Virus record (IMG/VR): IMGVR_UViG_3300032086_001355
Span: 1 to 43,985 of that record
DNA length: 43,985 bases
Strand: one strand, 5' to 3'
Source of the DNA: a virus
In this document: positions 1 to 5,087 of the stretch, piece by piece
Layout of the letters: the number at the start of each line of letters is the position of its first letter
How positions within the stretch are numbered: the first letter of the stretch is position 1
Made by a program: the position numbers and the translations under genes
Notes under the pieces: generated by a model
What the model was told of the DNA's origin: nothing
Databases searched by the model: none
What the model saw: only the letters and a program-made list of their open reading frames with translations

Positions 1-91
1 CACGGGCCGTCCGCGTGCGACTTTACGGCACGCGCTGATGAGGAGAAAATCATGGAAAATCGCAAAACGGTAACACCCACGCAGGTGAGTG
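1..91. repeat. terminal duplication, left copy
   Basis: These 91 bases are identical to the last 91 bases of the window. The copy starts inside stem III of a hammerhead ribozyme motif (complete at 43880-43937) and runs into the first small gene. A duplication that begins and ends at points without biological meaning is best read as assembly overlap of a circular or circularly permuted molecule. It is unlikely to be the true direct terminal repeat of the virion DNA, which in T7-like phages is normally longer and lies outside genes. Confidence 0.95.
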
Positions 92-213
92 AAATCACCG
101 AAACGATCACGCTCGAAACGCGCACGGCGCAGGTGATCGACTTCCCGCGTGCCGACCTCGAATGGCTCGACATCGCAACCCGCTCGGTACAGGCGTACGA
201 GGTGCTGGCGTGA
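52..213 (+). CDS. early small protein, 53 aa, unknown function
   Basis: ATG at 52 follows the ribosome binding site GAGGAG, which is itself the 3' end of a hammerhead core (CTGATGAGGA, 36-45). The product is a 53-residue soluble protein beginning MENRKTVTPT and ending AYEVLA, with alternating charged and Thr-rich segments and no membrane helix or known motif. The next gene starts at 210 inside the stop codon. Its first 13 codons reappear at 43946-43985 because of the terminal duplication. I do not recognise a family. Its place in the early region suggests a host-takeover or anti-defence role, which is inference only. Confidence 0.75.
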   Translation: MENRKTVTPTQVSEITETITLETRTAQVIDFPRADLEWLDIATRSVQAYEVLA

Positions 214-434
214 GGCGCGTGCATACGGTGAAGCTGCCGCACGGGTTCCGCATCGAATGCGTGACCAACACGAATCGCAGGACGCGCACGGCGCACCTGA
301 CGGCTCACGTGTACGAGGGCAGTGACCGGGTCAAATCGCGGTACACGAGCATGGACAATCCGGCCACGTGCGGGGCGCTGATCGACTTCCGCGCAAGCTG
401 GCTGGACACTGTCGCCCGTGAGGTGCTGGCGTGA
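210..434 (+). CDS. early small protein, 74 aa, unknown function
   Basis: I choose the GTG at 210 because it overlaps the preceding TGA (GTGA) and has GAGGTG seven bases upstream; an in-frame ATG at 162 would overlap the previous gene by 52 bases. The product (start VRRVHTVKLP, end VAREVLA) is basic at the N-terminus, with short beta-like stretches and two cysteines. Its last codons and stop lie in GAGGTGCTGGCGTGA, exactly as in the preceding gene, so both gene ends carry the same ribosome-binding and coupling cassette. Family unknown. Confidence 0.75.
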   Translation: MRRVHTVKLPHGFRIECVTNTNRRTRTAHLTAHVYEGSDRVKSRYTSMDNPATCGALIDFRASWLDTVAREVLA

Positions 435-787
435 AGGTGTTCAAATTCGATCCCGCGACTGGTCGCAGGGGCGAGCAAATCGACACGCGCAAGTGCATCG
501 ACTGGACCTCGGAGTACCTGCCCGTGGACTTCGAGCCACGCGGGTTCGGGACCGACGCGGAAGTGACGGTTCATCACGACGCAGGCGTGGGCATCGGTGA
601 GGATTCGTACAGCTATCGCTACCCGGATACGTGGATATGCTTCTGCTCGGGCGAATGGCACATGGGCGTGAATGACGACGGCACGCCAGAACGTCGCTGG
701 GTCTGGACGATCCTGCCTCCCGCGCCTGCTGATCCACGGCAGATCGACTACCCGCACGATAGCGACATCGACACCCGGTACACGTGA
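431..787 (+). CDS. early protein, 118 aa, unknown function
   Basis: Starts with GTG at 431 inside the stop of the upstream gene, with GAGGTG upstream in the duplicated cassette. The protein is rich in Trp, Asp, Tyr and Pro, has no membrane segment, and its C-terminal third is strongly acidic (DYPHDSDIDTRYT). It ends with TGA at 785-787, and those bases are followed at once by the CCGAAAC of a hammerhead ribozyme, so there is no spare intergenic sequence. No family recognised. Confidence 0.8.
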   Translation: MKVFKFDPATGRRGEQIDTRKCIDWTSEYLPVDFEPRGFGTDAEVTVHHDAGVGIGEDSYSYRYPDTWICFCSGEWHMGVNDDGTPERRWVWTILPPAPADPRQIDYPHDSDIDTRYT

Positions 788-841
788 CCGAAACCTGCTC
801 CGGCAGGTCCGCATGCGACGATACGGCATGCGCTGATGAGG
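788..841 (+). ncRNA. hammerhead ribozyme, type II, copy 2
   Basis: The conserved core is present: CC-GAAA (788-793), stem III ACCTGC/GCAGGT (793-798 with 803-808) closed by a TCCG loop of the UNCG class, cleavage triplet GTC ending at 809, stem I CGCATGC/GCATGCG (810-816 with 826-832) with loop GACGATACG, then CTGATGA (833-839) and GG. Stem II is open and limited to two G-C pairs (788-789 with 840-841). Cleavage is predicted between 809 and 810. The motif starts directly after the upstream TGA and its final GAGGA serves as ribosome binding site for the ATG at 849. The motif is directly visible; activity is not shown. Confidence 0.85.
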
Positions 842-848
842 AAATGAC

Positions 849-974
849 ATGGAAAACAATCTCGCGAACATCGCAAACACGCAGACAATCGCGGCAGTCT
901 GGTTCTGCCTCGTGTTCCTGCTTCCCGCGTACGTAGCACTGCTCCGGTTCATCTGGAAGGCAGGCCGCAAGTGA
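849..974 (+). CDS. early single-pass membrane protein, 41 aa
   Basis: ATG at 849 lies eight bases behind the GAGGA end of the hammerhead core; an ATG at 844 gives no sensible product. The 41-residue protein has a polar N-terminus (MENNLANIANTQ), one hydrophobic helix at about residues 13-35 (Trp, Phe, Leu, Val, Pro) and a basic tail (WKAGRK), which favours N-out/C-in topology in the inner membrane. Small single-span proteins of this kind are common in phage early regions. Function unknown. The following gene overlaps its stop. Confidence 0.7.
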   Translation: MENNLANIANTQTIAAVWFCLVFLLPAYVALLRFIWKAGRK

Positions 975-1234
975 GGGCCGCTGTCGTACCCGTGCAGCTG
1001 GAGTACAACGACCGTGGGGATACGATCACGGTATCCGCGTGGCAGCTGCTGCAATGGAAGCATGCGCTCCGGCTCGAAGCCAAGGGCATGACGATGTCAC
1101 GTGGACGCAAGGTGTCGACGCACCTGCGCCGCCTGATGAACCTGAAACGCAACACGCCTGTATCGTACCTGAGTGAGTGGGTCGAGGGCGCACTGGATGC
1201 CGTCAACACGGCAATGGGAGTGGAAAATGGATAG
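971..1234 (+). CDS. early basic protein, 87 aa, unknown function
   Basis: GTG at 971 overlaps the stop of the upstream membrane protein. The N-terminal 25 residues look like a beta strand pair followed by a helix (SAWQLLQWKHALRLEAKG). The middle is very basic (MSRGRKVSTHLRRLMNLKR) and could bind nucleic acid; that is inference from charge only. It overlaps the next gene by eight bases. No family recognised. Confidence 0.72.
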   Translation: MRAAVVPVQLEYNDRGDTITVSAWQLLQWKHALRLEAKGMTMSRGRKVSTHLRRLMNLKRNTPVSYLSEWVEGALDAVNTAMGVENG

Positions 1235-1658
1235 GAAATACTTCGACGATTGCATGTGCAACTACTCGGACGTGTACGATGGCGACAAGCCGCTGATGAT
1301 CGTGTCAGAGGGCAAGTCGACGCTCGCATACGAGACACTCGTGATGATGGCCGAGCGTAGCAACCTCTGGGTTGAGCTTGCCATGCTCCGGTGCGAGGAC
1401 GGTCTGCTCCACGAGCATGCCTTCATCGGGCGGCGCAACATCGTACCGGGCGAGACTAACCCGGCACGTGCAGGTCTGGACCTCGTGTTCGACTGCAAGG
1501 AAGGCCAGATCAGTCGCTCGCGCCTGCAATACGAGCTTGGGCAGCTGCTTGGGTACCCGCTCGATGACGTGCTGGACTTCATCGCGAGCAAGGTAGCACG
1601 TGAGTGCCCGTGCGACTGCTGCGGTGGACCATACGTGAGCGAGGAGATCACCGGGTAG
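1227..1658 (+). CDS. early protein, 143 aa, with C-terminal Cys cluster
   Basis: ATG at 1227 is preceded by GGGAG (1216-1220) and overlaps the end of the upstream gene; the same frame is open further upstream but codes no better start. The protein has a mixed alpha/beta look and a C-terminal cysteine group (CPCDCC, about residues 128-133) that could bind a metal. The stop at 1656-1658 is followed two bases later by a G-tract hairpin repeat and then a hammerhead. Function not recognised. Confidence 0.75.
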   Translation: MDRKYFDDCMCNYSDVYDGDKPLMIVSEGKSTLAYETLVMMAERSNLWVELAMLRCEDGLLHEHAFIGRRNIVPGETNPARAGLDLVFDCKEGQISRSRLQYELGQLLGYPLDDVLDFIASKVARECPCDCCGGPYVSEEITG

Positions 1659-1660
1659 CA

Positions 1661-1677
1661 GGGGGGGCCAACCCCAG
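1661..1677 (+). repeat. G7-CCAA-C4 hairpin repeat, copy 1
   Basis: Seven G, CCAA, four C, then AG, lying two bases after a stop codon and eleven bases before a hammerhead motif. The G and C tracts can form a four-pair hairpin with GGGCCAA in the loop. Six further copies occur at other gene ends. There is no T-tract, so it is not a standard intrinsic terminator. Confidence 0.85.
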
Positions 1678-1687
1678 CACGACGTTA

Positions 1688-1745
1688 CCGAAACGCCGCT
1701 TCCACAGGGCGTACGTGCATGACGATACGATGCACGCTGATGAGG
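1688..1745 (+). ncRNA. hammerhead ribozyme, type II, copy 3 (GUA cleavage site)
   Basis: Core elements: CC-GAAA (1688-1693); stem III ACGCC, bulged G, CT, loop TCCAC, AG, GGCGT (1693-1712); cleavage triplet GTA ending at 1713; stem I CGTGCAT/ATGCACG (1714-1720 with 1730-1736) with the same GACGATACG loop as copy 2; CTGATGA (1737-1743) and GG. Stem II has two G-C pairs. GTA fits the NUH rule, although GUC is commoner. The downstream ATG at 1756 uses GAGGAGAG, the end of the motif, as its ribosome binding site. Confidence 0.85.
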
Positions 1746-1755
1746 AGAGTACACG

Positions 1756-1998
1756 ATGGGCATACGCCTGACGATGGAGTACTTCGCGGACACGTGGAGT
1801 ACCGACGAGTCGACCACCCGCACGGCCAAGCACACGATCAAGGCTGGCGAGGTGACGTACCTGCACAAGGTGGTCGCGCACTACGCATGGGACAGCATGA
1901 ACTACTGCGTCCTGAGCATAGGCGACAAGGTCGACAGCTACTGGGTGCGTGACGGTGAGTCACGTGAATGGAAATGGACGGGAGATGCTGATGTTTAG
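1756..1998 (+). CDS. early protein, 80 aa, unknown function
   Basis: ATG at 1756 is the first start after the hammerhead, with GAGGAG at 1742-1747. The product has an alternating pattern typical of a small beta-rich domain (KAGEVTYLHKVVAHYAWD, then SIGDKVDSYWV) and an acidic, Trp-containing end. No membrane helix, no known motif. The next gene begins eight bases before its stop. Confidence 0.75.
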   Translation: MGIRLTMEYFADTWSTDESTTRTAKHTIKAGEVTYLHKVVAHYAWDSMNYCVLSIGDKVDSYWVRDGESREWKWTGDADV

Positions 1999-2608
1999 CA
2001 CGGATCAGTCACGCATACAGGCGTGGTGTAAGAATCCCGACAAGTTCCTGCGAGTGGGCACGATGGTGCTACTCTCGATCCGCATGCAGTGGGTCGGAGT
2101 GGGCAATCAGATGGCCGACGTGCAGGTACACGGGAGCAAGTCGAAGTGCCTGTGGGGTTTCAAGCAGGCGGGCTACGTGTACCTGCGAGACAATCGCAAG
2201 GCACTGTACGCTGCGACGAGGGACGCACGGGCAGGACGGATCAGCACTGCTGACCTGATGCGTGAGTTCCTGAAGGTGCCGGGACTGGGGCTGCCGAAAG
2301 CAGGCTTCCTCGTGCAGCTACTGACGGGCAAGTCAGGCTGCCTCGACATGCACAACGTCGAGCGGTTCGGGCTGGACGTGAGCGTCTGGAATGTGCGGAC
2401 GTACAAGGACACGGCCAAGCAGATGCGTGAGATTGACGACAAGATCGCAGTCTACCTCGCGCTGATCGAGGCATGTGGCGGGAGTGAGAAATTGTGGGAC
2501 GACTGGTGCGAGCATGTGAATGACCGTGTCGGTACCTTCGAGGGTGCCGAGGACGTATCACGCAGGCACTACATCTATCTGTTAGACATACCGGGAGAAC
2601 AAGCATGA
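1991..2608 (+). CDS. helix-hairpin-helix (HhH-GPD-like) protein, 205 aa
   Basis: Of two close ATGs (1985, 1991) the second is better spaced from GGGAG at 1979-1983. Around residues 94-130 the sequence reads LKVPGLGLPKAGFLVQLL, then GCLDMHNVERFG. That is the pattern of HhH-GPD proteins of the Nth/MutY DNA glycosylase superfamily: hairpin P-G-x-G, then D-x-H-x-x-R. The remainder is helical. A DNA-binding or base-excision-like role in the infected cell is likely, but the catalytic Lys of bifunctional glycosylases is not evident. Nucleotide-level overlap with both neighbours indicates translation coupling. Confidence 0.75.
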   Translation: MFSTDQSRIQAWCKNPDKFLRVGTMVLLSIRMQWVGVGNQMADVQVHGSKSKCLWGFKQAGYVYLRDNRKALYAATRDARAGRISTADLMREFLKVPGLGLPKAGFLVQLLTGKSGCLDMHNVERFGLDVSVWNVRTYKDTAKQMREIDDKIAVYLALIEACGGSEKLWDDWCEHVNDRVGTFEGAEDVSRRHYIYLLDIPGEQA

Positions 2609-2949
2609 ACATCATCAAGTTGCAGGTCACGCAGGAAGGGTACGAGGTGGGTGAGTACGGTGAGCTGGAGTGCGAGCCGAAGTCCATCAAGGTGACGGTC
2701 ATCCGACTGATCCGTGCGGTCACACAGCAGGGACTCGGTGACATCAAGCGCGAGTCCGAGGCACGCTTCGGTGACTCGAAGGGCAACATCAAGGGACGGG
2801 TCACGATGACCGTCATCGCAGACGACGCAGCACTCGGTCGCCTGTACAAGCTGGTTCACTGGTACCAGAATGACTTCCGTCTTGGGCCTGACGTGCAGGT
2901 ACTGAGCATCGAGGACCTTGGAGACACAATCGTAGGAGTAGTAGCATGA
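2605..2949 (+). CDS. early protein, 114 aa, unknown function
   Basis: ATG at 2605 overlaps the upstream TGA (ATGA), with GGGAG at 2590-2594. The N-terminal half is strand-rich (NIIKLQVTQEGYEVGEYGE, SIKVTVIRLIRAV) and the C-terminal half helical (LGRLYKLVHWYQNDF). The C-terminus is hydrophobic (DTIVGVVA) but not a membrane segment. Family unknown; it is coupled to the next gene by another ATGA overlap. Confidence 0.75.
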   Translation: MNIIKLQVTQEGYEVGEYGELECEPKSIKVTVIRLIRAVTQQGLGDIKRESEARFGDSKGNIKGRVTMTVIADDAALGRLYKLVHWYQNDFRLGPDVQVLSIEDLGDTIVGVVA

Positions 2950-3146
2950 GGATCACAAAGACAACACACATCAACCGCGCAACGGGGCAGGTCGCTGGGT
3001 ACTACGGCGAGGACACAGGCTGGCTGCCCATTGGCATACTGCAACCGGAGGTAACGAATCATGTGCCCGAGCAACCGAAAAGCAAGTGGGTCAGGCACCT
3101 CGAAGAACGAGGGCGCAAGGCCGCCGCGAGTCGGGCGAACGCCTGA
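2946..3146 (+). CDS. early protein, 66 aa, unknown function
   Basis: ATG at 2946 overlaps the previous stop, with GTAGGAG upstream at 2932-2938. The N-terminal 40 residues are beta-like (HINRATGQVAGYYGEDTG); the C-terminus is a strongly basic helix (KSKWVRHLEERGRKAAAS). No motif recognised. It is followed by a 62-base gap holding only the ribosome binding site AAGGAG of the next gene. Confidence 0.7.
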   Translation: MRITKTTHINRATGQVAGYYGEDTGWLPIGILQPEVTNHVPEQPKSKWVRHLEERGRKAAASRANA

Positions 3147-3208
3147 CATCCTGAGAAAATCTGGTCCGATGAGGGACCGCACGAAATACACACGTAAGGA
3201 GAAACACC

Positions 3209-3592
3209 ATGAGCAACTATGACGACGTGACAAACAAGATGGGCGACCTTGAGTACGCAATCAACGACCTCGGCAGCACCACGCTTGATGATGTGGCCGA
3301 CAGGATCAGCGAGATCAGCGGCATCTTCGACAGTCTCGAACGTGAGGTGAACTACCTCGACGATGACTTCCGTGAGCTTGAGGAGTACCGCGAGCTGGGT
3401 GACATCACTGAGGTGCAGGAGATGTGCGAGAAGGCCGAGGCTAAGGACCCGGACGAGCTGGCCAACCTGAAGGAAGCACACGAGAACCAGAGGCTCGTGA
3501 TCCACGCACTGCTGACCAAGCTGCGCGAGGTGCAGGGTGCAGTGACCGAGGATGAAATCATGCGGGTCATCACGACTGCGGGCAAGGTGTAG
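3209..3592 (+). CDS. acidic coiled-coil early protein, 127 aa
   Basis: ATG at 3209 has AAGGAGAAA at 3196-3204. The protein is very acidic and helical throughout, with heptad-like spacing of Leu, Ile and Val (DDVADRISEISGIFDSLE; LTKLREVQGAVTEDEI), so a coiled coil is probable. Acidic helical proteins of this size in early regions sometimes mimic DNA or bind host factors, but nothing here identifies a partner. Followed after one base by a GTG start. Confidence 0.75.
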   Translation: MSNYDDVTNKMGDLEYAINDLGSTTLDDVADRISEISGIFDSLEREVNYLDDDFRELEEYRELGDITEVQEMCEKAEAKDPDELANLKEAHENQRLVIHALLTKLREVQGAVTEDEIMRVITTAGKV

Positions 3593-3593
3593 C

Positions 3594-3692
3594 GTGCCTG
3601 ATGCAGTGCTGATTCCGGTGGTCACGTGGGGGCTGGCCTTATGGCTGGCCCTCTACGTGGTGGAAATCGTATGGAAATGGTGGCAAAAATGA
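3594..3692 (+). CDS. tiny membrane protein, 32 aa
   Basis: GTG at 3594 opens a 32-residue frame made almost entirely of one hydrophobic segment (about residues 5-27, rich in Val, Leu, Ala and Trp) with a basic Trp-rich end (KWWQK). It ends with TGA overlapping the ATG of the next gene (ATGA). The upstream ribosome binding site is weak (AAGGTG, inside the previous gene), so coupled translation is likely. Function unknown. Confidence 0.55.
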   Translation: MPDAVLIPVVTWGLALWLALYVVEIVWKWWQK

Positions 3693-3910
3693 GACACATG
3701 ATGGAGTGCCCCAACTGCGGGGAGATTGAGCTGCCCTCACCTGATGGTGGTGAGTGCGGAGCGTGCGGGATACCCGCTTACTTTCACGTGAAGGAGAAGG
3801 ACATTGGATACTGGCACTGGATGTATCATCACGATTGGTGTGTGCCTGATGCTTGGATCGTGCGTACCTGCTTCGGATTCATCCGTCGAGTGGGCATACT
3901 CCGAGCCTAA
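3689..3910 (+). CDS. zinc-ribbon protein, 73 aa
   Basis: I prefer ATG 3689, which overlaps the previous TGA and follows GGTGG; in-frame ATGs at 3671 and 3677 are alternatives. Residues 7-10 (CPNC) and about 24-27 (CGAC) form two CxxC knuckles of a zinc ribbon. The C-terminal half is aromatic and histidine-rich (GYWHWMYHHDW). Its last 107 bases are shared with a second frame (3804-4001). Exact function unknown. Confidence 0.65.
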   Translation: MRHMMECPNCGEIELPSPDGGECGACGIPAYFHVKEKDIGYWHWMYHHDWCVPDAWIVRTCFGFIRRVGILRA

Positions 3911-4001
3911 AGTCAAGCGCCACCTGCCCACGATATGCAGGCCCTTGTACAACGACGGCACCGATGCGTGGATCGAGTGCATGGGAGTAGGATACAAATG
4001 A
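3804..4001 (+). CDS. probable small lipoprotein, 65 aa, TTG start, overlapping frame
   Basis: A TTG at 3804 sits seven bases behind a perfect AAGGAG (3791-3796) inside the zinc-ribbon gene, in another frame. The first 20 residues are hydrophobic and end in the lipobox LGSC, predicting cleavage before Cys20 and lipid attachment. The mature part has three more cysteines. Its TGA overlaps the ATG of the next gene (ATGA), as at other real junctions here. Against it: no positive charge before the hydrophobic core, and the TTG start. Phage lipoproteins often act in superinfection exclusion; that role is only inferred. Confidence 0.6.
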   Translation: MDTGTGCIITIGVCLMLGSCVPASDSSVEWAYSEPKVKRHLPTICRPLYNDGTDAWIECMGVGYK

Positions 4002-4351
4002 TTAGGAATATCAGGGAGTTAGCAGCACACATTGGCATCGAGCCAGTCAGCTTCGAGAACTTCGAGGATGGTGGACTGGCACGACGCATCGAGCGTGCCG
4101 TGTACAGGTACACCGAATGCGGGTGCTGTTTCGACAGCGACGAGGATGGTGTGGTCGTGGCCGGGTACGCTGAGGGTGCTGACGCTGAGTGTCAGGACTA
4201 TCGGTTGAACTACCCGTTCACCGAGGGTGAGTGGGACACGGCACTCGCATGTGCTGACGCAGATGGATGCGAGATGTGGCACGAGTGGAACGACGACGAC
4301 GGCCAGCCTGACGAGGCGCAGGAGTGGCATGACTTTGACCCGGACTGTTAG
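3998..4351 (+). CDS. acidic Cys-rich early protein, 117 aa
   Basis: ATG at 3998 overlaps the previous TGA and has GGGAGTAGGA upstream. The N-terminal 35 residues are helical with ordinary charge; from residue 40 the protein is extremely acidic with five cysteines (ECGCC; ECQDY; CADADGCEMW) and ends in an Asp/Glu-rich tail. It could bind metal or mimic nucleic acid, both speculative. No family recognised. Confidence 0.7.
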   Translation: MIRNIRELAAHIGIEPVSFENFEDGGLARRIERAVYRYTECGCCFDSDEDGVVVAGYAEGADAECQDYRLNYPFTEGEWDTALACADADGCEMWHEWNDDDGQPDEAQEWHDFDPDC

Positions 4352-4360
4352 GAGACAGAC

Positions 4361-4594
4361 ATGAACTACGAGGATAAGGTAGCACGACTGGACGAGCTGA
4401 CTGACCTGCTCACGGATCACGAGCTGGCAATCGACGCAATCCAGAGCGAGATCGAGGACCTTGAGTACGAGATCGAGCAGGACAACGAGTCAGAATGGGG
4501 TGACGTGTACCCCGACGACGTGATGGCCGACGATGACAGGCAACGTGCGGCTGACATGAACGCAACACTGAGAGACATTGGAGGTGGACGATGA
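4361..4594 (+). CDS. acidic helical early protein, 77 aa
   Basis: ATG at 4361 follows TAGGAGACAG. The first 45 residues form a continuous acidic helix with heptad periodicity (LDELTDLLTDHELAIDAI), likely a coiled coil; the C-terminus is basic only in its last residues (RDIGGGR). The next gene starts at 4591 inside its last codons. Function unknown. Confidence 0.7.
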   Translation: MNYEDKVARLDELTDLLTDHELAIDAIQSEIEDLEYEIEQDNESEWGDVYPDDVMADDDRQRAADMNATLRDIGGGR

Positions 4595-4791
4595 GTACCA
4601 AGACAGTGAAGATCATCCCGAGCTGGCGGGCATGGCTGCCCATGATGCTGTTGTGTGTGGAGAACGACGACCTCAGCCTCACCAGTAGGCGCGAGCTGCA
4701 CGAGGAGTTCGCTCGCATGGCAGAGGCAGCCGACAAGTTCAACGAGCTACAGCGGGCCAATCAGGCAGCCGTAGACGTGGTCACGGGGTGA
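4591..4791 (+). CDS. early protein, 66 aa, unknown function
   Basis: ATG at 4591 overlaps the upstream TGA, with GGAGGTGG at 4580-4587 as a strong ribosome binding site. The N-terminus is basic and hydrophobic (KTVKIIPSWRAWLPMMLL); the rest is helical (RELHEEFARMAEAADKF). The hydrophobic stretch is too short for a confident membrane helix. No family recognised. Confidence 0.7.
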   Translation: MSTKTVKIIPSWRAWLPMMLLCVENDDLSLTSRRELHEEFARMAEAADKFNELQRANQAAVDVVTG

Positions 4792-4994
4792 GCAAGCCCA
4801 AGGTGGGGGACACAGTCCGGTGTCTCCCATCCGACTTCGGGCCTGAGCTTGTGCATATCTGCACGGTGACGGACCTGCTGGACACGCAGTTCACCTGCAC
4901 CTATGAGGTGGCACGTGCTGATGGTGGGTGGGTCGAGCATACCCTGTTCAGGTTCTACAAGGACGAGGACACAACGTGGGAGAAGCAGAAATAG
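4788..4994 (+). CDS. early protein, 68 aa, SH3-like beta pattern
   Basis: GTG at 4788 overlaps the previous stop (GTGA). The sequence KVGDTVRCLPSD, HICTVTDLL, FTCTYEVA, HTLFRFYKDED has the strand and turn spacing of a small KOW/SH3-like barrel, an impression rather than an assignment. The stop (4992-4994) is followed after one base by the second G7 hairpin repeat and then by the spacer before the RNA polymerase gene. Confidence 0.7.
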   Translation: MSKPKVGDTVRCLPSDFGPELVHICTVTDLLDTQFTCTYEVARADGGWVEHTLFRFYKDEDTTWEKQK

Positions 4995-4995
4995 A

Positions 4996-5014
4996 GGGGG
5001 GGCCAACCCCAGAA
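4996..5014 (+). repeat. G7-CCAA-C4 hairpin repeat, copy 2
   Basis: Seven G, CCAA, four C, AGAA, beginning two bases after a stop codon and lying between the last early gene and the AT-rich leader of the RNA polymerase gene. It matches copies at 1661, 8048 and 9957. Confidence 0.85.
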
Positions 5015-5032
5015 GGCCAGATACCAGTAAAG

Positions 5033-5087
5033 GGTAACTGTAAGTACACTTTAAGTAACTAATAGTTCAACGATAAGGAACTGATAG
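5033..5087 (+). promoter_or_regulatory. AT-rich leader of the RNA polymerase gene
   Basis: This 55-base AT-rich stretch contrasts with the GC-rich surroundings. It holds GTAACTGTAAGTACAC (5033-5048) and CTAATAGT (5059-5066), both recurring in the leader after the large terminase gene (41884-41907) with a shorter gap. I infer a promoter or regulatory element. No consensus -35/-10 pair can be assigned with confidence. A weak ribosome binding site (AAGGAA, 5075-5080) precedes the ATG at 5088. Confidence 0.45.

Noticed and set aside
162-209. Upstream ATG extension of the 74-aa gene
   Set aside because: It would overlap the first gene by 52 bases with no ribosome binding site; GTG 210 fits the junction pattern.
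305-1063. Long minus-strand open frame (252 codons)
   Set aside because: It is antisense to several real + strand genes and two ribozymes; open frames of this kind are common opposite GC-rich coding DNA.
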